Below, one piece after another: positions 25,914 to 34,615 of a stretch of 64,000 bases of DNA. A program made the translations under genes and the position numbers. The notes under the pieces were generated by a model, which saw only the letters and a program-made list of their open reading frames with translations, had not been told where the DNA came from and searched no databases. How positions within the stretch are numbered: the stretch's first letter is position 1; every line of letters begins with the position of its first letter. Origin of the DNA: DUQW01 sp050953825 (GTDB lineage: Bacteria; Bacillota_I; Bacilli_A; Acholeplasmatales; Acholeplasmataceae); assembly GCA_050953825.1 (NCBI GenBank), contig JBMNNF010000005.1, forward strand, positions 62,001 to 126,000. The letters run 5' to 3'.

Positions 25914-26903
25914 ATGAAATTATTTGAATTTTTAAGAGATTATTTGCAAGGTGTTGAACAAGCCGATGGTACTTTTGCTGGTGGATTAGGACTCAGTGTT
26001 GGCTTTACTAATATTATTATTGGTACTGTTTTTGGCCTATTTATGATAGTAGTTACAGTGATTGGTTTATTTATATTAAAAAAATTAATTAGTAGATCAA
26101 TGAATAAACGAATTAAGCGAATCAAAGCTGAACAAGAAAGACTAGATAAGATTAGGAAAGAAGGAGCTAAAAAGACAATTACTGATTATAATTCATTAGT
26201 TTTTGCTGAAATCAGAGGTGATTCACCATATCAGTATGTTGATGTTAGTAAGCGAGCTGAGACGATTTCTAAATCGTTATATAATATTGTCGCAGCGATC
26301 GTTTGGGTAGTGGTCATCATTATTATTTTGGATGGATACGGAGTTAATATTATTCCATTAATTACTGGTGCTGGCATTGTCGGAATTGCGGTTGCCTTTG
26401 GCTCTCAAGAATTTATCAAAGACTTTATTAGTGGTCTATTTAATATTTTTGAAAATACTTATAGTGTTGGTGAATTAGTCGAAATTAACGGATTTATTGG
26501 AACAGTTAAAGAAATTGGTTTAAGGACCACTAAAATAGAAAATTGGAGAGGCGATTATTTTATCATTAATAATGGTAAAATTAACAGTGTAGTGAATCGT
26601 TCTCGCGATACTTCTATTGCAATTATTGATGTTATTTTATCTAATAAAGTCGTGATTGAAGATGTTAACCAGGCTATTTTAGAATTCATTGATAACTATG
26701 AAAGTGATAATCCAGCTTTATATGAACAACCAAAGTATGCTGGATTGGTTGATACTTCATTAATTTCTTATACATTTAGAGTTATGGCAACGACAGCACC
26801 TGCCAGTCATATTGGTGTTGAAAGACAAATTAGGATGGAGTTATTTAAGTTCTTAGAAGCTAAAGGATTTGAAATGCCAGATACCATTGTAGTCAGTAAA
26901 TAA
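25914..26903 (+). CDS. mscS: Small-conductance mechanosensitive channel, MscS family
   Basis: This 329-residue protein opens under membrane tension to release solutes during hypo-osmotic shock. It has hydrophobic helices at about 22-48 and 110-160, with the pore helix region GAGIVGIAVAFGSQEFIKDFIS typical of MscS TM3. The beta-domain signature VGELVEINGFIGTVKEIGLR follows. The ATG at 25914 is chosen because GGAAGG lies about 7 bases upstream; the longer frame would include the rpoZ terminator. The charged segment between the helices (about 50-90) is longer than in E. coli MscS, as in YkuT-type relatives. Confidence 0.92.
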   Translation: MKLFEFLRDYLQGVEQADGTFAGGLGLSVGFTNIIIGTVFGLFMIVVTVIGLFILKKLISRSMNKRIKRIKAEQERLDKIRKEGAKKTITDYNSLVFAEIRGDSPYQYVDVSKRAETISKSLYNIVAAIVWVVVIIIILDGYGVNIIPLITGAGIVGIAVAFGSQEFIKDFISGLFNIFENTYSVGELVEINGFIGTVKEIGLRTTKIENWRGDYFIINNGKINSVVNRSRDTSIAIIDVILSNKVVIEDVNQAILEFIDNYESDNPALYEQPKYAGLVDTSLISYTFRVMATTAPASHIGVERQIRMELFKFLEAKGFEMPDTIVVSK

Positions 26904-26926
26904 GAAGGTTATCGCCTTCTTTTTTT
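26902..26926 (+). terminator. Terminator after the MscS gene
   Basis: AAGAAGG/CCTTCTT form a 7-bp stem with a 6-base loop and a T-run. Confidence 0.85.
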
Positions 26927-26935
26927 ACTATTTCA

Positions 26936-26944
26936 TGGTAAAAT
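26936..26944 (+). promoter_or_regulatory. Extended -10 promoter of uvrC
   Basis: TGGTAAAAT is an extended -10 element 16 bases before the TTG start of uvrC. The mRNA would begin near 26951, leaving a leader of only about 10 bases that barely includes GGTGA as SD. Confidence 0.45.
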
Positions 26945-26960
26945 AAAAGTGGTGAATTAA

Positions 26961-28700
26961 TTGGATTTTAAAGAAAAATTACAACTTTTACCAAATAAAC
27001 CTGGTTGTTATTTAATGAAAGATATAAATGACGAAGTAATTTATGTTGGTAAAGCGAAAAATTTAAAAAATCGTGTCAAATCATATTTTGTCGGCGCTCA
27101 TAACGAAAAGACAACGTTATTAATCTCTGAAATAAGAGATTTTTCTTATTTAATTACTAATAATGAATTAGAATCATTAATTTTAGAAATCAATTTGATT
27201 AAGAGATATTTACCAAAATATAATATTAAATTAGTTGATGATAAAAGTTATCCATATATTACTTTCTCAAAAGATAAATATCCCAGATTAATTGTGATGC
27301 GATCAAATGTACCTACTGAAAAAGCATTTGGTCCATATCCTAATGGTTATAGTGCAAGAATGACGGTTGATTTATTAAATAAAATATATCCATTTAGAAA
27401 ATGTCGAATTATGCCAAAAAAACCATGTCTTTATTATCATTTAGGTCAATGTTTAGCACCATGTATTAATGAGATTGATCAATTTAAGTATCAAGAGATG
27501 ATTAAAGAAGTAACAAGGTTTTTAAAGGGTGATACTAAAAAAGTCTTAGAATTACTCACATCAAAAATGTTAGAAGCGAGTGATCAATTAGAATTCGAAA
27601 AAGCTAATGAATATAAAGAAATGATTAATCATATTAACACCACAGCTGAAAAACAAATTATTAGCTTGGCCGATTTAAAAGATCGAGATATTATCGCATA
27701 TGCCAATAATGAGGAGAGTATCGCTATCCAAATTTTGTTAATGCGAAATGGATCTATTACTGATACTCATCAAACGATATTTTCATATGTTGGTAATCCA
27801 TATGAAGCGGCATTAAATTACCTTGATCAACTATATTTAGATCATTTATTTGTTGATGAATTGTTGTTTTCGAATCAATTTACAATTGAAGATTTAGCGA
27901 TTAGGTATAAGAAAAAAGCGCTAATCCCACAAATTGGCGACAAGAAGAAAATGGTTGATTTGGCCTTCCAGAATGCTCAAGAAAATTTAGATAATTATTA
28001 CAAAATTTATCAACATCGAGAAGATATTAATTTAGAAATAGAAAGAAATTTATATGAATTATTTGATAAAGAAGTTAATTATATTGAAGCGTTCGATAAC
28101 TCGCAATTATTTGGAACCTCGCCGGTCTCAGCGATGATAGTTTATCGAAATCAAGACTTCGATAAAGAAGGGTATCGCAAGTTCAATTTAAAGACAGCTG
28201 ATCAAGATGATTATCAACAAATTAAAGAAGTGATTTATCGCAGATATTACCGATTATTAATGGAAGATAAACGCTTACCTGACCTAATCTTGGTAGATGG
28301 AGGGAAGGGTCACGTTAACGCTGCAAAAAGCGTGATTGATGACTTGCGATTGGATGTTTTAGTAGCTGGTATGAAGAAAAACAAACAACATGAATTTGAA
28401 TCTTTAATTTACAACGATCAGGAAATTAAACTATCTAAAAATAGCCATTTATACAAGTTATTTTTAAAAATAAATGAAGAAGTTCACCGATTTGCGATTA
28501 CTTTTCATCGCCAAGTTAGATTCCGTGAAACCTTTAAATCCCCATTAGATGGGATTAAGGGTATTGGCGTTAAAAGAAAAGAAAAACTAATTAATCATTT
28601 TGGAACAGTTGATGCGATTAGAAAAGCTTCAGTTGATGAAATTGTGAAGTTAGGATTTAATATTAAATTAGCTCAAAAAATTAAAGAGGAGTTAAAATGA
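26961..28700 (+). CDS. uvrC: Excinuclease ABC subunit C
   Basis: This 579-residue nuclease makes both incisions in nucleotide excision repair after UvrA2B damage recognition. The N-terminal GIY-YIG-type domain starts KPGCYLMKD and continues VIYVGKAKNLKNRVKSYF. A cysteine cluster lies near 150, a UvrB-binding UVR motif at about 200-235 (LEFEKANEYKEMI), the RNase H-like second nuclease domain at about 380-480 (LPDLILVDGGKGHVNAA), and helix-hairpin-helix repeats at the end (GIKGIGVKRKEKLINHFG). It starts at TTG with weak SD and overlaps the next gene by 4 bases. Confidence 0.95.
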   Translation: MDFKEKLQLLPNKPGCYLMKDINDEVIYVGKAKNLKNRVKSYFVGAHNEKTTLLISEIRDFSYLITNNELESLILEINLIKRYLPKYNIKLVDDKSYPYITFSKDKYPRLIVMRSNVPTEKAFGPYPNGYSARMTVDLLNKIYPFRKCRIMPKKPCLYYHLGQCLAPCINEIDQFKYQEMIKEVTRFLKGDTKKVLELLTSKMLEASDQLEFEKANEYKEMINHINTTAEKQIISLADLKDRDIIAYANNEESIAIQILLMRNGSITDTHQTIFSYVGNPYEAALNYLDQLYLDHLFVDELLFSNQFTIEDLAIRYKKKALIPQIGDKKKMVDLAFQNAQENLDNYYKIYQHREDINLEIERNLYELFDKEVNYIEAFDNSQLFGTSPVSAMIVYRNQDFDKEGYRKFNLKTADQDDYQQIKEVIYRRYYRLLMEDKRLPDLILVDGGKGHVNAAKSVIDDLRLDVLVAGMKKNKQHEFESLIYNDQEIKLSKNSHLYKLFLKINEEVHRFAITFHRQVRFRETFKSPLDGIKGIGVKRKEKLINHFGTVDAIRKASVDEIVKLGFNIKLAQKIKEELK

Positions 28701-29551
28701 AATATATTATATATGATATTAATAAAAAGAAAAATACATTTTATTGTTTAATCAATGGTCAAAAAGTAGGCTTTTATTTAACTAAAAGCTTGCAAAAAAT
28801 CTTTATTGATTATTTAGATTCGGGTTATTTAGTTGATTTTGAAATCAATGATTTTTATAAGTCAATTAATAAAATGAAACACTATCAAGTTAGTTATTTC
28901 AATAAAATTGAACAATTGAAACCATATCGCGTTTTATATGATCTTGAAGTTTTACGTGATGACATGAAAAAGGTAATTACGCAGTATGATAATTATTTAT
29001 TTTTGGATTTTGAAATGACGATGCCACCATATTCTCATAAAAATCCGTTTGTGGCTGAGATTATTCAATTTGGTGCGATTTTAACCGATAATAAAGGTAA
29101 TGAACTTTTAGAAAGAAATTATTATGTTTCACCACAAAAAAGACCATCGATTAGAACAATTAAGTTTTTAGATTTAGATTTAGATGAGTTTCAAAAAGAA
29201 GCGAAAGCTTATGAACATTTCTATTTAGATTTAAAACAAATTCTTAAAACATATCAACCTAAGATTGTTGTCTGGGGGAAAAATGATATTATTGCCTTAG
29301 ACGATTCTTATAAAATTAATGAGTTAATGCCATTAACGGATGATCATAACTTTTTCAACTTATTAGTTTTACATAAAGATTATTTTAACATCAACCAAGA
29401 TATCGGACTTTTTAAAGCATATCAAACTTATTTTCCTGATAATAAAATTAGATTACAAAAGCATAATGCATTAGATGACGCTAGAGTTACCAAAAGCATA
29501 TTCTTTGAGTTTTTGAAAGAATTAAAACAAAACACAATCAACCATTCATAA
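28697..29551 (+). CDS. DnaQ-like 3'-5' exonuclease (DEDDh family, KapD-like)
   Basis: This 284-residue protein has an N-terminal region of about 90 residues of unknown fold and a C-terminal exonuclease domain. Acidic motif I is LFLDFEMT (about 97), motif II lies around WGKNDIIALDD, and motif III is HNALDDARVTKSIFF near 257, with the DEDDh histidine followed by the last aspartate. It should trim DNA or RNA 3' ends in the cytoplasm. The coupling to uvrC is a shared transcript and does not prove a repair role. Confidence 0.8.
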   Translation: MKYIIYDINKKKNTFYCLINGQKVGFYLTKSLQKIFIDYLDSGYLVDFEINDFYKSINKMKHYQVSYFNKIEQLKPYRVLYDLEVLRDDMKKVITQYDNYLFLDFEMTMPPYSHKNPFVAEIIQFGAILTDNKGNELLERNYYVSPQKRPSIRTIKFLDLDLDEFQKEAKAYEHFYLDLKQILKTYQPKIVVWGKNDIIALDDSYKINELMPLTDDHNFFNLLVLHKDYFNINQDIGLFKAYQTYFPDNKIRLQKHNALDDARVTKSIFFEFLKELKQNTINHS

Positions 29552-29619
29552 AATTTACATTATCTAAACACAAACCATTAACAAAACATAAGATTTATCT
29601 ATATTTTTATATAAAAATA

Positions 29620-29628
29620 TGATAAAAT
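29620..29628 (+). promoter_or_regulatory. Extended -10 promoter of the glutamate mutase operon
   Basis: TGATAAAAT gives an extended -10 element; no good -35 is visible. Transcription would start near 29635, giving a leader of about 170 bases before glmS. Confidence 0.5.
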
Positions 29629-29655
29629 GTAAGTGAATGTAAGAGGCATGATAAA

Positions 29656-29778
29656 ATGGTAAATTTTTTAAGTATTATTGATTGTCTAATAAGTCAGGAG
29701 ATAAATAGTAATAATTACTTAATTTTTCATTTTAGAAGTATAAGATTAACCAATAAAACATCTAACTTTTTTAGTTGA
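29656..29778 (+). CDS. Possible 40-residue leader ORF in the glmS leader
   Basis: A frame from ATG 29656 to TGA 29778 encodes MVNFLSIIDCLISQE and continues for 40 residues. AAGAGG lies 9 bases upstream. Its stop codon falls in the 3' arm of the leader terminator, so translation could affect termination. The product has no recognisable domain. It may be chance in AT-rich DNA. Confidence 0.25.
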   Translation: MVNFLSIIDCLISQEINSNNYLIFHFRSIRLTNKTSNFFS

Positions 29779-29786
29779 TGTTTTTT
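29757..29786 (+). terminator. Leader terminator (attenuator) before glmS
   Basis: AACATC-T-AAC pairs with GTT-GATGTT, with one bulged T, around a T-rich loop, and a run of six T follows. It ends only 7 bases before the glmS SD AAGGAGG (29794-29800), a layout typical of riboswitch or attenuation control. A B12-box-like AAGTCAGGAGAT lies upstream at 29691-29702. Confidence 0.6.
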
Positions 29787-29807
29787 ATTTTGCAAGGAGG
29801 AAATACA

Positions 29808-30236
29808 ATGAAAAAATCAGATAAAACAATCGTTATTGGTGTTATTGGAGCGGATGTTCACGCAGTAGGTAATAAAATTATTGAATATACTTTGAAAAAA
29901 GAAGGATATAATGTAGTAAATATTGGAGTATTATCCCCACAAGAAGATTTTATTAATGCTGCTATTGAATCTGATGCAGATTTAATAATGGTGTCTTCGT
30001 TATATGGGCATGGTGAGATTGATTGTCGTGGAATGCGAGAAAAAATGATTGAAGCTGGTATCGGCGATACAATTTTACATGTTGGCGGCAATATCGTTGT
30101 TGGTAAACAAAACTTTGAAGATGTCGAAAAAAGATTTCATGCGATGGGATTTGATCGCGTCTTTCCTCCAGGAAAACCGATTGAAGAATGTTTAGATGTA
30201 ATTGCTCAAGATTTAGGAGTTTTTGAGGAAGAATAA
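29808..30236 (+). CDS. glmS: Glutamate mutase (methylaspartate mutase) S/sigma subunit
   Basis: This 142-residue subunit carries the cobalamin-binding fold of glutamate mutase, which rearranges L-glutamate to (2S,3S)-3-methylaspartate with adenosylcobalamin. The DxHxxG motif that supplies the lower-axial histidine is GADVHAVGNK near residue 13, and VSSLYGHGEIDCRGMREK and HVGGNIVVG are family blocks. I take the ATG at 29808, 8 bases after AAGGAGG. The following gene order glmL, glmE and methylaspartate ammonia-lyase confirms glutamate mutase rather than another B12 mutase. Confidence 0.95.
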   Translation: MKKSDKTIVIGVIGADVHAVGNKIIEYTLKKEGYNVVNIGVLSPQEDFINAAIESDADLIMVSSLYGHGEIDCRGMREKMIEAGIGDTILHVGGNIVVGKQNFEDVEKRFHAMGFDRVFPPGKPIEECLDVIAQDLGVFEEE

Positions 30237-30241
30237 AATAA

Positions 30242-31630
30242 ATGAGATATTACTTGTTAGTTGATTTTGGCTCAACACTGACTAAATTAACGGCAGTTGA
30301 TATTACCATTCCAGATATTATTGCAACATCATCTTATCAAACGACGATTGAAGATGATATTAATATTGGATATCAACAAGCGTTAACCAAACTTTATCAA
30401 AAAATTGGCAGTCAACTAAAATTTGACCGTATTTTTGCCTGCTCATCAGCCGCGGGCGGTTTAAAAATGGCGGCGATTGGGATAGTTGAAGAGTTAACGG
30501 TAGAGGCGGCCAAAAGAGCGTGCTTAGGAGCGGGGTCACGTGTTGAAATGGTCATCTCTGGCGAAATAACTAGAAAAGAAATTGAAGAAATAAAAAATAA
30601 AAAAATCGATATTATTTTATTAGCGGGCGGCACTGATGGTGGGAATAAACATATCCCCATTTATAATGCCTTGGCATTAGCTCAAGCTAAGATCAAGATT
30701 CCGATTATTTATGCTGGTAATAAAGCCGCTCAAGATCAAATTAGAGATATTTTTAATAATTACGAAGTTAACGGTTTTATTATTGATAATATTATGCCTA
30801 AAATTAATGCATTAAATATTTTACCGGCAAGACAGAAAATTGAAGAAATTTTTTTAGGACAAATTATTGAAGCCAAAGGAATTACTAAATTTTTAGAAAA
30901 AATCGATAATGATATTATCCCAACACCAAAGTCAGTGCTAAATGCGGCTGAATTATTATCAAAAGGATATCTTGATGAACCAGGACTAAAAGAATTAGTA
31001 ATCATTGATATTGGTGGTGCGACGACTGATATTTATTCAATGTGTAATCCGATTATTAAACACGGAGTAATTTTCCAGGGAATGGAAGAAGATTACGCCA
31101 AAAGAACCGTTGAAGCGAATGTCGGAATGAGACATTCAGCACCTGGTGCTGTTGAATCAGCACCAATCCAATTGGTAAAACGAATGGAAAAAATGCATAG
31201 TGTTAATTTAGTGATGGAAGCCGAGTGGCGCATGAAACATTATGAATGGATTCCCACTAAACCGACTGATATTTTTATTGATCAATTGATTGCTAGTTTA
31301 TGTGTGGAATATGCAATTTCAAGACACTCTGGTTCAATTAGAGAAATATATTCCCCAGTTGGAACAAACTATATTCAAACCGGCAAAGACTTATCAGATG
31401 TAATGTATGTGATTGGTACTGGTGGGGTAATCGTCAATGCGAAGGAACCATTAGCAATTTTAAATCATAGTGTTTCTAGAAGTGAAAACTTATCGGAATT
31501 AAGACCAATCGATCCAGAGTACTTATTAGACTCTGATTATATTTTGTCGTCAATGGGATTATTAATGATTGAAAGACCAGTTCAAGCATTACAAATAATG
31601 AAAAAAAGAATGAAAAAATTAATGGGGTGA
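30242..31630 (+). CDS. glmL: Glutamate mutase reactivating factor/accessory protein
   Basis: This 462-residue protein belongs to the MutL/GlmL family with an actin-like ATPase (ASKHA) fold: VDFGSTLTKLTAVD at the N-terminus and VIIDIGGATTDIYSM near 257 are the two phosphate loops. It is thought to use ATP to exchange damaged cobalamin in glutamate mutase for intact AdoCbl. It begins 6 bases after glmS and ends 5 bases before glmE, the standard S-L-E order of Clostridium. Confidence 0.93.
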   Translation: MRYYLLVDFGSTLTKLTAVDITIPDIIATSSYQTTIEDDINIGYQQALTKLYQKIGSQLKFDRIFACSSAAGGLKMAAIGIVEELTVEAAKRACLGAGSRVEMVISGEITRKEIEEIKNKKIDIILLAGGTDGGNKHIPIYNALALAQAKIKIPIIYAGNKAAQDQIRDIFNNYEVNGFIIDNIMPKINALNILPARQKIEEIFLGQIIEAKGITKFLEKIDNDIIPTPKSVLNAAELLSKGYLDEPGLKELVIIDIGGATTDIYSMCNPIIKHGVIFQGMEEDYAKRTVEANVGMRHSAPGAVESAPIQLVKRMEKMHSVNLVMEAEWRMKHYEWIPTKPTDIFIDQLIASLCVEYAISRHSGSIREIYSPVGTNYIQTGKDLSDVMYVIGTGGVIVNAKEPLAILNHSVSRSENLSELRPIDPEYLLDSDYILSSMGLLMIERPVQALQIMKKRMKKLMG

Positions 31631-31634
31631 AGAC

Positions 31635-33095
31635 ATGGTTAGAAATAAAAAATGGTCATTAGATTTTTTCTTAGAAGAAAGAAAAAGAGTTTTAGCAAGT
31701 TGGCATACCGGAAGTGATCCATTATTAGACTTAAATGAATCAATTCGATATTTAAAGTCGTTACCACGACACAAGAACTTTGCATTAAAATTAATTGATG
31801 CTAAAAATAAAGGTAAGACCTTAATTCAGCCACGTGCTGGAGTGCCTGTTTTAGAAAAACATATTGAGTTACTACAATATTTAGAAAAAAGCGGAGCTGA
31901 TTTCGCACCGACTACCATTGATAGTTATACGAGATTAAATCGATATGAAGAAGCTGAAAAAGGAATTGAAGAAAGTATTACTTCAGGACGAGCAATGTTA
32001 AATGGATTTCCGGCCGTTAATCATGGTGTTAATTCTTGTAAATTAGTTCAAGAATCAATTAATATTCCTATTCAAGCTAGACATGGGACACCTGACGCAA
32101 GATTATTAGCTGAAATTACTTTCGCAGCTGGATGGACTTCTTTTGAAGGTGGAGGAATATCATATAATGTTCCGTATGCTAAAAATGCCACCCTAGAACA
32201 AACCATCTTTGATTGGCAATATTGTGATAGGTTAGTTGGTTTTTATGAAGACAATGGAATTACTTTAAATCGTGAACCGTTCGGACCACTAACTGGTACT
32301 ATTTGTCCACCTTGTATTTCTAATACGGTTGCTGTTATCGAAGCGCTACTTGCTGCTGAACAAGGAGTTAAAAATATTACTGTTGGCTATGGAATGGGTG
32401 GTAATATTATTCAAGATGTAGCCGCTATTAGAGCCCTTCAAGAACAAACAGAAGAATATTTAAAACAAAGTGGCTATAGTGATGTTGTTGTTACCACTGT
32501 TTTTCATCAGTGGATGGGAGGATTTCCTGCAAGTGAATCAGAAGCCCTAGGTCTGATTTCTTATTCATCAGTTGTTGCTTCATTATCAAAAGCGACTAAA
32601 ATGATTACCAAAACTTCACATGAATCAATTGGAATTCCTACAAAAGAAGCTAACGGTGAAGGACTAAAAACTTCAAAATTTATTGTTAACTTGTTAAAAG
32701 ATCAAAATATTGCTGAAAATGATGAATTAGATTTAGAAGTTGCCCAAATTAAAAAAGAAGTTAAAAGTTTAATGGATGCTGTCTTGTATTTGGGGGATAA
32801 TGATTTAGCAATTGGTACTGTTAAAGCTTTTGAACAAGGAGTCATCGATGTCCCATTTGCTCCAAGTAAATTTAATAAAGGTGATATTTTACCAGCTAGG
32901 GATAATGATGGGAAGATTCGAATTTTAGAATTTGGTAATTTAGGATTAACTGAAGAAATTAAAGATTTTCATAGAAAGAAAATTAAAGAAAGAGCTGATT
33001 ACGAAGGAAGAGAAGTTTCGTTTCAGTTAACTGTTGATGATATTTACGCCGTCTCACAAGGCTCATTAGTCGGAAGACCACAAAGAAAGGGATAA
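31635..33095 (+). CDS. glmE: Glutamate mutase (methylaspartate mutase) E/epsilon subunit
   Basis: This 486-residue subunit forms the TIM barrel that binds glutamate and holds AdoCbl against GlmS. Recognisable segments are RAGVPVLEKHIELLQ, the substrate arginine-containing IQARHGTPDARLLAE, GWTSFEGGGISYNVPY and PFGPLTGTICPPCISNT. Length matches the family (about 483). Together with GlmS it forms the active tetramer in the cytoplasm. Confidence 0.96.
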   Translation: MVRNKKWSLDFFLEERKRVLASWHTGSDPLLDLNESIRYLKSLPRHKNFALKLIDAKNKGKTLIQPRAGVPVLEKHIELLQYLEKSGADFAPTTIDSYTRLNRYEEAEKGIEESITSGRAMLNGFPAVNHGVNSCKLVQESINIPIQARHGTPDARLLAEITFAAGWTSFEGGGISYNVPYAKNATLEQTIFDWQYCDRLVGFYEDNGITLNREPFGPLTGTICPPCISNTVAVIEALLAAEQGVKNITVGYGMGGNIIQDVAAIRALQEQTEEYLKQSGYSDVVVTTVFHQWMGGFPASESEALGLISYSSVVASLSKATKMITKTSHESIGIPTKEANGEGLKTSKFIVNLLKDQNIAENDELDLEVAQIKKEVKSLMDAVLYLGDNDLAIGTVKAFEQGVIDVPFAPSKFNKGDILPARDNDGKIRILEFGNLGLTEEIKDFHRKKIKERADYEGREVSFQLTVDDIYAVSQGSLVGRPQRKG

Positions 33096-33098
33096 AAA

Positions 33099-34352
33099 AT
33101 GAAAATTAAACATGTAGTATTATCTAAATCAACATCAGGGTTCTATTTTGATGATCAAAAAGCGATTAAATCAGGAAAAGTCTCACACGATGGATTCTTT
33201 TATGAGGGAGACCCTCAAACTCCAGGTTTTACATCGATTAGACAAAAAGGAGAAGCCATCTCAATTCAATTAGTTTTAGAAGATGGAACGATTGGTTATG
33301 GTGACTGTGCCGCTGTTCAGTATAGTGGAGCTGGAGGAAGAGATCCATTATTTTTAGCTGATGAAAATATGCCATTTATTAGAGAAAAAGTTGTCCCTTT
33401 ACTAATCGGATTAGATGTTAGTAATTTTAGAGAAAACGCTGAAAGATTTGATAAGTTAAATATTGATGGTAAACATGTTCATACAGCGATTCGTTATGGT
33501 GTGACTCAAGCGCTATTAAGCGCTACTGCCAACTACCATAAATTAACGATGGCTGAAATAATTAGGAAAGAATATAACATTAAGGATGATTTATATAAAC
33601 CGGTGCCGATCTTCACACAAAGTGGTGATAATCGATATGGTGCCGCTGATCAAATGATTATTAGTAAAGCGGCGATTTTACCTCATGCCTTAATTAATAA
33701 TGTTTCGGAAAAATTAGGTAAAAATGGGGAAATTTTAGCTGAATATGCTAAGTGGTTAATTAATCGCATTAATACAAAAAAAGTTGATGATGATTATCAT
33801 CCAGTAATTCAATTTGATGTATATGGTACCATTGGTGAAGCTTTTGATTTAGATGTTAAGAAAATGGGTGACTATATTATTTCTCTTGAAAAAATATGCC
33901 AACCGTATTCATTAAGAATTGAAGGACCAGTTGATACTGGTGAAAAAATATCAACAATGAATCTACTACGTGATATTAGAAAATATTTAGAGAAAAATGG
34001 TTCTAAAGTAAAAATTGTAGCTGATGAGTGGTGCAATACTTTAGAAGATATTAAGATGTTTGCGGATAATAAAGCTGGACATATTTTACAAATAAAAACT
34101 CCAGATTTAGGTGGAGTGAATAATATTGTTGAGGCAGCATTATATTGTAATTCAAAAAATATTGGTAGTTATATTGGCGGGACTTGTAATGAAACTAATA
34201 TTTCAGCTCAAACTACTACCAATATTGCCATTGCATGTCATGCTAAACAAGTTCTTGCCAAACCAGGAATGGGAGTAGATGAAGGATTAATGATTGTTAG
34301 AAATGAAATGAACCGAGTTGTAGCCTTGGCGAACGCTCGGAAGAAGTGGTGA
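33099..34352 (+). CDS. mal: Methylaspartate ammonia-lyase
   Basis: This 417-residue enolase-superfamily enzyme eliminates ammonia from 3-methylaspartate to give mesaconate. The metal-binding acids are visible in QFDVYGTIGEAF (about 240), RIEGPVDTGEK (about 273) and VADEWCNTLED (about 309), and the general-base lysine in QIKTPDLGGVNN (about 331). Length is near the usual 413. It sits directly after glmE, completing the first two steps of the methylaspartate pathway. Mesaconase, the next step, is not encoded in this window. Confidence 0.96.
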   Translation: MKIKHVVLSKSTSGFYFDDQKAIKSGKVSHDGFFYEGDPQTPGFTSIRQKGEAISIQLVLEDGTIGYGDCAAVQYSGAGGRDPLFLADENMPFIREKVVPLLIGLDVSNFRENAERFDKLNIDGKHVHTAIRYGVTQALLSATANYHKLTMAEIIRKEYNIKDDLYKPVPIFTQSGDNRYGAADQMIISKAAILPHALINNVSEKLGKNGEILAEYAKWLINRINTKKVDDDYHPVIQFDVYGTIGEAFDLDVKKMGDYIISLEKICQPYSLRIEGPVDTGEKISTMNLLRDIRKYLEKNGSKVKIVADEWCNTLEDIKMFADNKAGHILQIKTPDLGGVNNIVEAALYCNSKNIGSYIGGTCNETNISAQTTTNIAIACHAKQVLAKPGMGVDEGLMIVRNEMNRVVALANARKKW

Positions 34353-34357
34353 TAAAT

Positions 34358-34615
34358 TTGAAAGTTGGAACTGCAGGTACATTAGAATCAAATGACTGCA
34401 TTATCACTGTTATACATTCCGAAAAATTAATCATAGAAGTTAACAGTGTGGTCTATGATTTTTTTGGTAAGCATATTGAATCATTTATTAAAAATGTTTT
34501 AGATGATTTAAAAATTAATCATGTTAAAGTTATCTGTGACGATAAAGGCGCCCTAGATTATACAATTAAGGCGCGTTTATTAACGGCTTTAGAAAGATTG
34601 GGGGTAATTCAATGA
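34358..34615 (+). CDS. citD: Citrate/citramalate lyase acyl carrier protein (gamma subunit)
   Basis: This protein of about 85 residues is the carrier that holds the 2'-(5-phosphoribosyl)-3'-dephospho-CoA prosthetic group. The attachment serine is in AGTLESNDCII, where the usual SSD reads SND. The start is uncertain: TTG at 34358 gives the normal MKVGTAGTLE start with GGTGA 5 bases upstream, while GTG codons at 34346 or 34349 would add three or four residues and overlap mal. It lies between mal and citE, which points to citramalate lyase. Confidence 0.9.
   Translation: MKVGTAGTLESNDCIITVIHSEKLIIEVNSVVYDFFGKHIESFIKNVLDDLKINHVKVICDDKGALDYTIKARLLTALERLGVIQ

Noticed and set aside
29635..29800. 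Canonical cobalamin riboswitch before glmS
   Set aside because: Only the AAGTCAGGAGA-like box is present; the long conserved core and the space it needs are missing between the promoter and the box.
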